A DNA stretch of 64,000 nucleotides from Plantago major (taxonomy: Eukaryota; Streptophyta; Magnoliopsida; Lamiales; Plantaginaceae): NCBI GenBank assembly GCA_026545765.1, contig CM048842.1:27442667-27506666 (forward strand), read 5' to 3'. The notes below the pieces were generated by a model. That model saw only the letters and a list, made by a program, of their open reading frames with translations, was not told where the DNA came from and did not search any database. Below are positions 10,090 to 21,567 of this stretch, one piece after another. The stretch's first letter is position 1, and each line of letters begins with the position of its first letter. The position numbers and the translations under genes were made by a program.

Positions 10090-13000
10090 ATGGCACCCAA
10101 GAGAGCTAGATCTCAGAAATTCCAAGTGTCCACATCTGGAACTGCTGAGAAGCAAAATCCAGCTCTTATTGTGACAAATCAGAGACTTGTTGGTGATTTC
10201 AACTTCTCCATGTGGAATCCCAAATCCAAGATACTCTGGGGAGGAGTACATGTTGATGAATACCTGATGGGTGCTGCAAAGTCCCAGGCAGATGTGAAGC
10301 ATGGGCCTGATTTACTTAAAAATCAAGTAGTTTTGCTCCGCAAAACCCACATGCACTTCTACTGAGGATGTGTTGGAATTCTGCAATAATTCCACCATCA
10401 CTGAAGATGATGTCATTGAAAAAGTGCGCATCACAACAAAGTTCCAAGGTGTTGATATAACCCTTGATGTGAATACTTTCAGTAACCTTTTTGGGTTACC
10501 CACACAAGGAACAGAATGGGTACCAAACACCTTAACAAAGAGTGCTGGAAACATCTGCTCTCTCTACATAAATCCGGACCAAGAGGACTCTCCAACAGAC
10601 TTTGACAACTCGATTGTTAGAAGGAAACATCTTGTTGAACCCTGGGATTTGATAGCCCTTGTATTGCATAGGTGATTTGATTCAAATCAGGGTGGAGCTG
10701 ACCAGATCAGCATGGAGAGATGGGGGATGATGGCATTCCTCGACACTCTGAAAGATAGAGATGAGCCCTTCAACTAGGGGAAGTACATCTTTCTAAGGTT
10801 TGTTGACAAACTTCAAGGCTTTGAGCCTGTTGTGAAAGGTGATCTTGCTGAGCCCAAGCATACTATCAGCTTTGGTCTGAAGATATGCTACATTCTGGAG
10901 AAGCTTGTTATAAAGCTTAGGGGAATGGAGAGATTGCAAACAGTGATCTTGTTTGTAAATACAATTGTGAGCTCAAGCAGAACCAGATGAGGCCAGTAGC
11001 AGAGGTTTCTAAGGCAACAACTGAGCCAAGGAAGAAACCTAGAACTGGAGGCATGAAAAAGGCAGTTGATAAGAAGGAAAGCACTTCTGTGGTAGACCTT
11101 GAAACACAGGTATCTGAACGTAGTGCCACAGATAACACTAGTGGAGTTCAGATACAACTCCATAGTGTTGCAGATACCACTGCCATTGTCAAGCAAGCAC
11201 TCCATAGTGCTGAAGATACCAGAGATACTACTCTTGATGCCAAGAGGGTTGATGCATCCCAGTCACTATCTTCTGAAGAAGCAAATGAGTTGGGGTTTGA
11301 CCCATTCTTGGAAAGGAATGAGGTTGCTCATGAAGTCCCTACATCACAGGTTGCTGAGAAAGTAACCATGTCCAGAGGAAACACTATTCTAGCGCCATCC
11401 ACTTTTCAAGATATAAATGATGCCCTGATGAGTGATGCACTTGTACTTGATGACACTGCCAATGCATCAGTACAAAACATTGCTGCTGATCTGGAGAGAA
11501 CTATCATTGTTATTCCTTCTCCATCAAGATCCAGATTACCACAACAACCACAAGTATCCCAGACTTCTTCTGATCTAAGGGATGATTACATGGTGGAAGT
11601 ACTTGAGATGCGCCAGGGTGTTGATGGTGTTGTTGAACTAAATCCTGTGGTTGAACAGGTTCCCCAACTCCCTACTGAGAGGGATGAACCTGATGTTGCG
11701 TCTTAGGGAGTTCAAATAGGGGAGGCAACTGACCCAAAGACTCAGGAAAGGCTTGAAGTGCCAGAAACTTCAAACAGAGCTCCGGTCACTGAACAACAAG
11801 ACCAGCGCATGGAACCCAGACAAGTTCCAGATACCGATTAGCCTGATATTGATCAGGTTAATGAGTGGTTTAAATCTCTACTTGTTACTAATTCTGTGTT
11901 ATATGTTTTGTTATTAATGTGATTAATCTTTGTTACAGGCTGATAAAGAAAATAAGGAAGGATAGGAAGCTGAAAAGCTTCCTGCACAAGAGGAAGGAGA
12001 GGAAGTTGGAAAGCTTCCTTCACAATCTGAGAAGGAGGATTCTGTACCCTCCATCAATAAGGAATCTGAGCCTGTTACACATGTAGCTAAAGATTCTTGT
12101 CTGTATTCTCAAAGATCTCCCTCCAATGCACTTTCTAACCCATTCTTATATTTTTTTTTTAAAGGCTCAAACTGAGAAGAAAGATGATGTGGCTAAAAAG
12201 CCAAAGACATCAGAGGATATACCAGAAACCTCAAAGGTTTCTGAAAAATACATATCTGAGCCTCCTGTAAGAGAGGTAGAAATCTCAGATACCAATGTGT
12301 GTAAAATCCTACTTAATCTTTCTAAGTGTACTGACACTTTTTATTCTCAGGTTCAGAAAGAAATGGAAGAGGAGGATAAGATGCCCAAGTCTCCTCCAAG
12401 GATATCTGAGGGTCCTTCCACCTCACTGGTCAAGCCATCTGAGCCTGTTGTTGCGACATAGATAACTCAGAAACCTGGCACTTTTAAAACTCAGATATCT
12501 GACCAAGTTTTGATATTTAATCAAAACTCCATTTTCTTTCACGCTCCTTCACGCGCTATAAGGGTTCCTACTGATAATTACCAGGAAGTGCCTAGACACC
12601 TTAATTGCTTTAGACAGTGGCAGAAAATAAGGAGCTCTGACATTCATGAGGTCATCAGAATTCTTGTTGCTCCTACCAGAAGGGCACAAGCAATTGATCT
12701 GGAAAACCATGTGCACAACATGTTCCCTTAGGAACAATATTCTTTCTCCAAGCTGTTGGACAAGAAGTTCAGAAAGGAAGTGGCATGCAATCTTATTCAA
12801 GCTTTTGAGCAAGCAGATGGCCAGACCAGACTAGAAATGGCTCTAAGGACAATCCTTCCTAAAACACTGCAGATTGATCCCACTGGGCAAGAAGAGGTCA
12901 ATGGTTAAATGGTCACCTTACCAGAGGTCATTAAACTGGTATCTGAAGATGAAGAAGACGATGAGACTGGTGAAAATGATGTTGAAAAACAAAAGTCTCC

Positions 13001-13566
13001 ATATCCGTCTGCTCACAAGAAGGATGATGATCCCAAGGATGATGATGATGGTCCTGCACCAGGCGCAGGATGGATTGTTGGAACAAAAATTTCCTCAGAG
13101 GACAACTCAAAAATCAACCTAAGAGGACAACTCAAAAAATCCCCTCCTCCATCTCCTTCCTGATCATCACGTCATAATATCCAACAGCAAGACTCTACTA
13201 AAATAGTAGATGAGCACTCTGAAGGTACTCCACAGAAGATCCAGGAAGTTGAGTACATAGTAGCTAAACTCAGAGCTCTGTTGGAAGAAGAAACAAGACT
13301 GAATCTTGAGCTAGAAATCAAGATGGCAGAAAGACAAGCCAACCTAAGACAGGTTGAGGAATTGACTCGCAAGGCAGAAGAAGCCCTTGTTGAGAAAAAG
13401 CAAAATCCAGCTTGCTGCAGAAGCATTTGCTAAGGAATTGGATGCTGAAGAAACTGCAGAGGAAGAAACAGGAAAAGTGTTGCCGTCATCTAGCAAAGGG
13501 AAGAAGACTTTGCCAGCAAAGGTTGCAGACTTAGACAATGAAGATGCCTGGAGTGATGAAGAAGAA
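10090..13566 (+). pseudogene. Element B extra ORF, N-terminal domain through coiled coil
   Basis: The ORF begins MAPKRARSQKF at 10090, matching the start of copy E at 56789 (minus strand). The first 300 or so residues form a conserved domain (10090-10985; words LFGLPTQGTEW, RRKHLVEPWDLIALVLHR, NWGKYIFLRFVDKLQGFEP). This is followed by a Ser/Thr/Asp/Val-rich low-complexity region (10987-11706), short cassettes with intron-like gaps (11900-12460), a helical block (12560-12830), an acidic stretch and a coiled coil (13200-13566). The N-terminal domain loosely resembles the putative plant transposon protein domains often seen in copia and gypsy accessory ORFs; I cannot confirm that without a profile search. 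Fossil. Confidence 0.7.
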
Positions 13567-13571
13567 GAAGA

Positions 13572-15849
13572 TGATGATCCCGTATTTTAGGCTCTCATTT
13601 CGTTCCTTTTCTCATCTTCCGTTCATCCTTATTTGTTTGTGTTAGCGTATCTTGTGCGTATTTATGTGTTTTGTGTTTTAGTTGTGTTCCACAGGTTTTC
13701 GTGCATTTAGAGTTGTTTCGGAGGAAGAAACGACGCTTTTTGAAGGTCGTGTCCGAGAAGATGCTCAAAAACCCCACTTGAAACATCGTTCGGCTCAGAA
13801 TGTGAAGAAATGCATGAAGAGGCCGCTGGTCGCGAACCAAACTAGCCTGGTCGCGACCCCACGTGAATCCAAGCTGAGGAAGCCACACGTCGCGACCAAG
13901 AAGATCTCCGGTCGCGACCAACGGTGAACTCTTTTAAATTTTGCCGTAGGTCGCGACCAGGAAGCCGCTGGTCGCGACCGGCATTACCGTGGTCGCGACC
14001 AGTGATGAGACAATATTCTAACGTCTCATTTGGTCCTTTTTAGCGGTCTTTTGTTTGTCTTTGACCTTAGAGTTATAGTGTTTTTGTACATTTTTATGCT
14101 TTGGTACTTTGTTTGTGTTTGTGTTCCCGAGAGCTTATTTGCTGGGCGATTTTCTGGTCGAATTCTGCTAGGATTCTGCTCGTTTTTTCTCCTTTAAATA
14201 GATTTCTTTCACCATAACTTCAGACATAACTGCTTTTACCCTAGATATGCATAGGAAAAGCTCATAGATTCGGACATTAACATTGAGACATCTTTGGAGC
14301 TTGGTTATTCATTGATTTTACTCATCAGGATTATTGGTATTGATTTCTCTATTGCTTTCTTCTTTACAATTTGTTCTTTATCTTTATCGATTGAATTGTA
14401 TGTTATTACATGCGAGTTTCTCATCTATGTTTCGTACGATTATTACCATGAATCTCTGTATGCGATTATCTATTATAAGTAGCTAAACACCCTTGTATAC
14501 AGTAGTATGTGAAGATTATGCATATTCGTTCTAGGGTTTATCAAATCACTCATATAGGTTAGTCTCGTATAAAATCTTTGTAAAATCCTTCAGTTCGATA
14601 AGTCCGTATTAAATTCTCTAAATTGTTCATGTTTAAGGATCGTGAATTGACGACTCACGATTTCTCCAGTATAATATATTCTAAGAACAATTGGTTGAAT
14701 CGAATTGATTGATTTACTATACAACAACCGTGTGACAAATATGAGTGTTACCCCTAGTTCGAAATAGCATAACTGGATCATCACTACCATGTTGGCTTTC
14801 TCTCTTTGTTTAAATCTATCTATTTACCTTACGTTAATCTAGTTTCAGGTGTATAACAACATTCAAACCAATCTGTTTCTCACGAACGATTGTTCACTCT
14901 CCATCGTTGCATAGCTTGATTAATTCCCTAGGGAACGATACCGAGTTAGGCTTAGTCTACAACTATAGCTTATTCTCTTAAGTTATTTTAGAGTATAATT
15001 TGAGCTCATCAACCAGCGTTGTAGAATCAGTTTTTAACGTAGATTTAGACACTTCTTTTCTTACATTTTATTCTGACTCTCAAGCAAGAAACACTAGTTT
15101 GGTTCTCTTGCCTTAGTTTATCATCGATTTTCTCTTGTAATCACATATTGACATTGGATTTTGATCCTGGAGGTTAGATTATCAATCGATTCATTCTTTC
15201 TCTTGCAATTACTTCTCTTTTGTGATTGATTGATTGATTTATGCTTGTAATCTCCATTATGAAGCTTAATTCGATTATGACTGTCTTTTTGTATGCTATT
15301 GCTTACGATATGAGTAGTTAATCTCTTCGATAGATGTGGTAGCAATATAGGATTAATCGAATTAGGGTCTTGACCTAGTGTTTGTTCAGATGTGTTAAGC
15401 TCATTATCAAACTTCGTAAAAACTCTGATATCAGTACTCTACTCTTGTATTTTCAAACCATTCAGGTTAACAATCAATCGTCTGACAATCATTTGATTAA
15501 CAACTTCACATTTTCAAAGAATGTCTTGGTTAAACCTGAAATCGATAATTTATCTGGACAAATAACTGTGGCAGCATATGAACACATGGTCTGATCCATA
15601 TTCGATATATCTGAATGCTACCGTATATATTTCCCCTATCTTTATTCAAATTCACTCTCGTTTACTTAGTTTAATTTACAAAACCAACTCAATCATACAA
15701 ACTACTACTTGCAAACTCTTGCGTTTGATACTTGAAAACGCCATAGTTGCCCAGTTAGCTACTTGAGAACGGTCTCGTAGTTAAGGCTTATTTACTCAAT
15801 ACTGCTTTAGTTACTTTGAATTTTATCAAGTACTAATTTTAGCATATCA
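13572..15849 (+). mobile_element. Solo LTR X, Athila-like Ty3/gypsy, hosting a second solo LTR
   Basis: This starts TGATGATCCCG and ends AGCATATCA, flanked by the direct repeat GAAGA (13567-13571 and 15850-15854). Its first 30 bases align with the LTR start of the Athila-like element at 20202, and its end resembles that element's GAGCACATCA end, so it belongs to a related subfamily. It carries about seven copies of the 10-bp palindrome GGTCGCGACC (13827-14000). Without the inner LTR it is about 1.27 kb. No internal domain is present, so it is a solo LTR. Fossil. Confidence 0.85.
14003..15011 (+). mobile_element. Solo LTR Y, Athila-like, nested in solo LTR X
   Basis: It starts TGATGAGACA and ends GAGCTCATCA, 1009 bases, flanked by the 5-bp repeat ACCAG (13998-14002 and 15012-15016). 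The left ACCAG copy lies at the edge of the palindrome array of X. It is closely similar to the LTRs of the element at 20202-28321, including the stem at its start (ATGAGAC...GTCTCAT) and a 62-codon open stretch (14294-14482). It lacks the GC-rich palindrome cluster of those LTRs. Fossil, younger than X. Confidence 0.88.
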
Positions 15850-15854
15850 GAAGA

Positions 15855-17310
15855 CAAGGAGGACAACTCTCAGAAAGCACATGACCTTAGTCAACCTCAG
15901 ACTAGTGTATCTAAAAAGACTTTGGTTCCTCTCGTTCACATCCAAGTTCCTAATGATCAGACTGAGGATTATGAGATGAGATCCTAACACATGACAGAAC
16001 AGTTCAAGGAGCTTGAAGATCAAAACAGGAAATTAATTGCATCTGTGCCTCCTGCATACCGCAAGCTTGCTGAACTGATTGCAAGAAGGACATCCAGCAT
16101 TGCTCTGGAACATCAATATCGTGCCATGCTAAGGAAATCAGATGAACAGCTCATGCAGTGTACATATACTCATGTTGATCTTGCCATGACTACTATAAGC
16201 CAAGTAGTTACTGATGTTTCAAAGCTGACAGATGTAGAAAACAGCTTTGCACAATAGAATATTGCACTCAGAGCAGAATTGCAAAAATTATCCCAAGCTT
16301 ACAACAGCCTCCATAGGAATTTTGAATCACTATCAGATTTCTTTGTCAAAATAGTGGATAATTTTCATCAGTCTCCAATGACTAAGAGGGAAAGAACTAG
16401 AAAAGCTACCAAGGGGAAAGGCAAACAAAAGATGATATTTGAAGATGCCCAACCTCATACTGCAACCCCTAGTCAACTTCAACTAGTAATTGCTGCTGAA
16501 AGAAGAGTCACTAGAACAGGGTCTCAGAAACCACCTGTTGCTACCAAGAGCTCAAGGAGAAGACATAGACACTATGCTGAGGATGAAGAAAATGTCTCTG
16601 AAAAGAGAAGAAAAGGCAGCAATGATGGATGCAAAAGTTCCCAGAAACCCATCAAGAAGATGATGATGATGAGGATGGGGAAGAAGATGCTCCTCTAATA
16701 CAAAGAAGACACTCAAGGAATCCATCTGAGCCTACAACTGCAGTACCTACCCAGCAAGGTACATATAGTGACAAACTCTCAAGAAGAGAAGCTGCAAGAC
16801 AGAAGAAGGTCAGAGAAAGGATCAAAGAATTCAGAGGAGTTGATACTCTTAGCCCTGAGGAAGCTATAATTGAGTATACTCCAAATCAAACTAATTTAAA
16901 CTCTGGAATCTACAAGTGCAAGAATGGTTACTGGGTAATGTTTGTGAGAAATTTGCTACTAAACAAAGAAGGCTTCCCAGTACCAGTCTACCTTCAAATG
17001 ATGGCATGGAGAAAGAAAAGAGTAGATCTAGTGCCAAAGGAAAAAATCAAGGATGCACTTGACTTTGAAATCTATGTCAGACAGATAGCTAGGAAGAAGG
17101 AGCTATGTGAAACCTGCCCAAACTATAAGTCAGCTGATGTACACAGAATTGAGAATGTACTTGGCACTTGAACAAAGCCAAGACTAGCAGTACAGGCTTA
17201 TGAGTCCTTCTACCTTACTAAAGAATATTACCAGCAAGATCTAAAGTATCTGAGGAAAATATATGAAAGATACAATATGTCCCCTATTCAGATTGATTTT
17301 TGCTGATTGT
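15855..17310 (+). pseudogene. Element B extra ORF, second helical block and C-terminal domain
   Basis: Resumes after solo LTR X. It holds a helical block (15990-16370; LIARRTSSIALEHQYRAML), a basic low-complexity region (16380-16830) and the conserved C-terminal domain (16850-17310; words KCKNGYWVMF, PVYLQMMAWRKKR, YESFYLTKEYYQQDLKYLRK). The domain order is the same as in A, E and F. Fossil with several breaks. Confidence 0.7.
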
Positions 17311-17551
17311 AATTCAATGTTTATCTTGTAACAGTTATATGTACATCAATTGTAATTCTATCTAATGAACCTACTCTCAGATATCTATCTAATGAAAAGA
17401 TAACTTGTCAGCAAAGGTCACACCTTATGATTTGGTTGATGTTTACTTTCTGCACTTAAATAAAAGAAATGAAAGATCATAAGAAATGTTTAAGTTTTGG
17501 ATTGTTTCCTCAACCAGTTTCATGACAGTTTTTTTAGATAGTACTCTAAAA

Positions 17552-18939
17552 AACCCTAATGACTTATCTTAGCTCAGAAAGGTAACTAGTACTCTTAGTT
17601 CACTTGAACATTGTAAAAGAGGAAGCTTACTAAGTATGTTAGTCTAGCAAGTCTTGTATATGATGTTAGATCTCTGAATTTAATTTTTATATCTTTGAAG
17701 AAGACCAAGAAGCAACCATCCAGCAGAAGGAAGTCTTTATTGAAGATCAGAAGACTGCACAAGATTGCTGAAGACTAAGGAGAAATGTCTCCTCAGATAC
17801 CTTGAAGAAATTAAGTGTCTTTGGAAGACAAGTATTTGAATAGGTCTTTGATGCATATATAGTGGTCATTGAGTAAGGACTTGCGAAGCCTCAGAAAGCT
17901 TGCATTGTTCCGTTGACACTACAGGACAAAAGTTAGTACAGTGCATTAATTACACGGAAAAAGATGTCTGAGCAAAAGAGAAAATCTCTGTAAAGAGACA
18001 AAGATCACTGTGCCTAATGGATACTATTCAAATAGCATGACTTTCAACTATAAATATCACCACTTACAATACTTGAACACACACCTTGAACTACATTGAA
18101 CATACATTTCATTCAAGCATAAAAGCCTTCTGCATACTTACTCTCTAGCAAACTATTGCGACTAAGGCTCCTGAATTCTAAGTAGCACGAAAGTTCTAAG
18201 TGTTCTGATCCTTAAACAAGAATTGCATATTGTAAAAGAGTTGAATCCAAAAGATATAGTTGCGACTAATATCTGAGATTCATTCTCTTGAACAACATCA
18301 AGACTTGGGTCAGTAAAGAACAACTTACCATACATTGAAAAGTGTATTAAGTAAGCTTGGTTTTACAGAGCACTGTAAGATAACTGTATAAGTTATAAGA
18401 ACCTGCTCACCTGACAATCTACCATACCCAACACCACACAGGCGTTGAGCATAGGAAGTACTTGGCTTTGGAAGCTGAGGAATAGCTCAAAGGTTACTGA
18501 GTAGAGGAAGTACTTGGTTGAGAAAAACAGGGAATAACTCAGGGTGGAACACTTGGTTGGGAACCTAGTGTTAAAGGGATCAAGAGATAGGACTTTGTAA
18601 GGGGAACTCAATTTCTTATCTTAGTGGATTCAAGTATTGAGAAAGGGCGAGTGCATTAGTTGAGGGATTACGCCACGTTTAGATACCACTATAAAGCTTT
18701 GTGTTATTTACTTACTGCACTTTACTTATTGCGTATTTATTGCTTGCTGAGTACTTACACACATTATAGCTTGCTAAGCACGTGCACTTATCGCAAAAGC
18801 CTTCCACTATCTGAATATAAGTATCATTTTCCTTCATAGATATCTGAGAAACTATTTTATCGTCAAAAGTTTGAAAAGACTATTCAACCCCCCCCCCCCC
18901 CCCCTCTAGACTTTTACTTTGTCATTATCTAGACCAACA
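17552..18939 (+). mobile_element. 3' LTR of element B (Sirevirus-like)
   Basis: Aligns with the LTR of A through the body (ACTTATCTTAGCTCAGAAAGG onward) and ends TCTAGACCAACA after a long poly-C run. It holds two hairpin units (about 18440-18545) against three in A. It is followed at 18940 by the middle of another copy's extra ORF. The stretch 17311-17551 between ORF and LTR is AT-rich and non-coding. Confidence 0.85.
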
Positions 18940-20201
18940 ATGAATTTGCAACCCTGATGAACATGAAGTTCAAAGATGTAGTGGCAGATATCTTCATAGA
19001 GGAATTCCAGAAAGCAGATAGAAACACAAGAGTCCATCTAGACTCAAACCCCACTCTACCGCTGACATCTTGGTCAGCACCTAATGAACAAGAAGTAGTG
19101 GGAAGCAAACCGGTGGTACTAAAGGAAGTAATCAACCTTTATTCTGATGATAAGGAAGAGACAGATGAGAACAAAGTTTAGAAATCTAAGTCTCCTCCTC
19201 CCTCTAAGTAAAAGAAAGATGATCCCAAGAAGGATGATGATGATGACGATGCACCCTCATCTGGTGCAGGAGGAGTTACTGGGAGAAATAATGCCTCAGT
19301 CGCTGAAAAGTCAACTAAGAAGAAATCAAGTCATAATTCTCCACCTCCATCTCCTCAGAGATCTTCTAAACCTTCTCCAACAAAATAACAGGACGAAGAA
19401 GAAGTTGGTCAAGCTGCTGATGACACTGCTTAGAGGATTCAGGAAGCTGAGCTAAGGGTGGCCCAACTTAAACAACTTTTGGAAGAAGAAGAACAATTGC
19501 GCCTTGCATTGGAAACCAAGGTTGCTGAGAAAGAAGCCAACCTCAGCAAGGTTGAAGAGCTATCTCGCAAGGAGGAAGAATCCCTTACTGAACACAAACA
19601 ACTACTACTTGATGTGCAGAAACTTATTGAAGAAGTTGATGCTGAAGAAGCTGCTAACATCAAGAAGAAAAATGTTGAAATAGCATCTGCCCCATCTTCT
19701 TCTGGAAAAGGAAAGAAGCTTGTGTCAGAAATGGTTGCTGAATTGAGAAATGAAGACACATGGGGGGAGGAGGAGGAGGAGGAGGAGGAGGAGGAGGAGG
19801 AGGAGGAGGAGGAGAATAAGGAGGAGAAGGAGGAGGAGGAGGAGGAGGAGGAGGAGGAGGAGAAGAAGAAGAAGAACTTGCGTTTCCTGTTAAAGATCTA
19901 CAAACTATTGTGTCACATCTCAAGAGAAACATCCTAGCTCCCACCATCTACAGCAAAGTTCCTAATGTGCATACAACTGACTATGAGAATAGATCCAAGA
20001 CTATGCTCAAACTCATGAAGGAACTGGAGACTCAAGACAAGGAGGTCACTAAATCCGTGCCACCAGAATTCACCAAGTTTCCTGAAATACACTCACATAG
20101 AATCTCTTCTTTGGTTCTCAAGCACAGAGACCTTGATATGGTAAAGGATTTCGATGGCAAGACCATGCAGGTTGAACATGACAATGCTAGCTATGCATCT
20201 T
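18940..20201 (+). pseudogene. Element C: Sirevirus-like extra ORF, middle part
   Basis: Directly after the LTR of B the reading resumes inside the first helical block (MNMKFKDVVADIFIEEFQKA) and passes through an acidic linker, the coiled coil (19458-19760; VAQLKQLLEEEEQLRLAL), a long GGA microsatellite and the start of the second helical block (KEVTKSVPPEF, HRISSLVLKHRDLDMV). B was therefore inserted into C, and C is cut again on the right by an Athila-like element. The rest of C is not in the window. Fossil. Confidence 0.75.
19763..19875 (+). repeat. GGA/GAA microsatellite in the acidic region of element C
   Basis: A run of GGA and GAA trinucleotides replaces the shorter Glu/Asp-rich segment of the other copies. 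On the plus strand it reads as a poly-Glu run; on the minus strand as poly-Pro, which creates a spurious open frame. It probably grew by replication slippage from the acidic codons already there. Confidence 0.9.
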
Positions 20202-21435
20202 TGATGAGACAATATTCTAACGTCTCATTTGGTCTTTTTTTAGCGGTCTTTGTCAGTCTTTATCTTTGGTTTTGTAGTCTTTTTAGTTCATTTTTACGCT
20301 TTGGTGTTTTTTTTATATTTTGTAGAAATCGATGTCTTTTGAGCCGAATCAGAACAAGTCGTTTAGCATGGCTCGTCGCGGCGAGGAAATCAGTCCGCCG
20401 CGGTGAGATTTAGCGAGTGATCATCTTCTGCAATTTAAGAAGACTTGCCCCGGCGAAGGAATTGTTCCGCCGCGGCGAGATTTTGCAAATGAGTTCCTGT
20501 TTTGAAGATTGAAGCTCGCCGCGGCGAAGGAATTGATCCGCCGCGGCGAGATTATGCGAGCTGGATATATATTGCGATTAAGAAGGCTCGCCGTGGCGAG
20601 AGACGCATAATTAGTTTTGTTTTCCTTATTAGATTAGAATTTTGATTATGTTTCTTTCATACTTCTTTTAACCTAGTTTTGAGAAAAGCTCCAAGATACA
20701 CATATTGACATTGAGACATCTGTGGAGCTTGGTTATTCATTGATTTTATTCATCATGATTATTGGTATTGATTTCTCCATTGCCTTGTTCTTTACAATTC
20801 GTTCTTTATTCTCATTGATTGAATTGCATGTTATTGCATGCGAGCTTTTCATCTATGTTTCACATGATTATTACCATGAATCTCTGTATGCAATTATCTA
20901 TTATGAGTAGCTAAACACCTTTGATACAGTAGTATGTGAAGATTATGCATATTCGTTCTAGGGTTTATCAAAGCACTCATATAGGTTAGTCTCGTATAAA
21001 ATCTTCGTAAAAACCTTCAATCCGATAAGTCCGTATTAAATTCTCTAAATTGTTCATGTTTAAGGATCGTGAATTGACGACTCACGATTTCTCTAGTATA
21101 ATATTTTCTAAGAATAATTGGTTGAATCGGATTGATTGATTTTCTGTACGATGACCGTTTGACAAATATGAGTGTTATCCCTAGTTCGAATTAGCTTAAT
21201 TTGATCTTGCTACTGTATTCATCTTTCTCTCATTGTTAATCGTAATCTTAGCTTTAGTTAAACTAGTTAGAAGTATAACCAAATCATCAATCAAACTGTT
21301 ACTCGCAAGTATCTGTTTACTCTCACTGCTACGTAGCTTAATTATTTCCTTAGCGAACAACTCTCTGGTTTATCTTTGTCTGTCTATAACAAATGCTTAC
21401 TACTTGGTTTTCTAAGTAATAATTTGAGCACATCA
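20202..21435 (+). mobile_element. 5' LTR of the Athila-like element
   Basis: It starts TGATGAGACAATATTC and ends GAGCACATCA, 1234 bases, immediately before the primer-binding site. It opens with a potential stem (ATGAGAC/GTCTCAT) and holds a cluster of GC-rich palindromes of the CTCGCCGCGGCGAG type (about 20370-20600), standing out from AT-rich surroundings. It also contains the 62-codon open stretch at 20722-20910 that recurs in related LTRs. Confidence 0.9.
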
Positions 21436-21439
21436 AATT

Positions 21440-21457
21440 TGGCGCCGCTGTCGGGGA
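21440..21457 (+). other. Primer-binding site, tRNA-Asp type
   Basis: TGGCGCCGCTGTCGGGGA lies four bases after the 5' LTR. It is close to the tRNA-Asp-complementary TGGCGCCGTTGCCGGGGA found after the LTR in many plant Athila and Tat elements, and supports the LTR boundary. Confidence 0.85.
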
Positions 21458-21567
21458 CTTAATTCCTATCGTAGCGCTGAGAGCCGGTGGTTACATGTCG
21501 TGATTTTATTTTACTTGGACTAACAGAAACTAAGCATTTGTTGAGTTATTGTTGTTGAGAACCAGGA

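Larger units (their letters stand above)
8945..18939 (+). mobile_element. Element B: Sirevirus-like copia, RNase H end to 3' LTR
   Basis: B resumes immediately after the LTR of A with the C-terminal RNase H of a Ty1/copia pol, followed by a structured spacer (9298-10089), the whole span of the extra ORF (10090-17310, interrupted by solo LTRs at 13572-15849) and a 3' LTR (to 18939). Its order pol - spacer - extra ORF - LTR proves that the extra ORF is downstream of pol and in the same sense. The rest of pol and the 5' LTR lie left of A, outside the window. B ends inside the extra ORF of a further copy, C. Decayed fossil with several breaks. Confidence 0.8.

Noticed and set aside
19660-19947. 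Minus-strand open frame with a long poly-Pro run, candidate extensin-like protein
   Set aside because: It is the antisense reading of the GGA microsatellite in the acidic region of element C.
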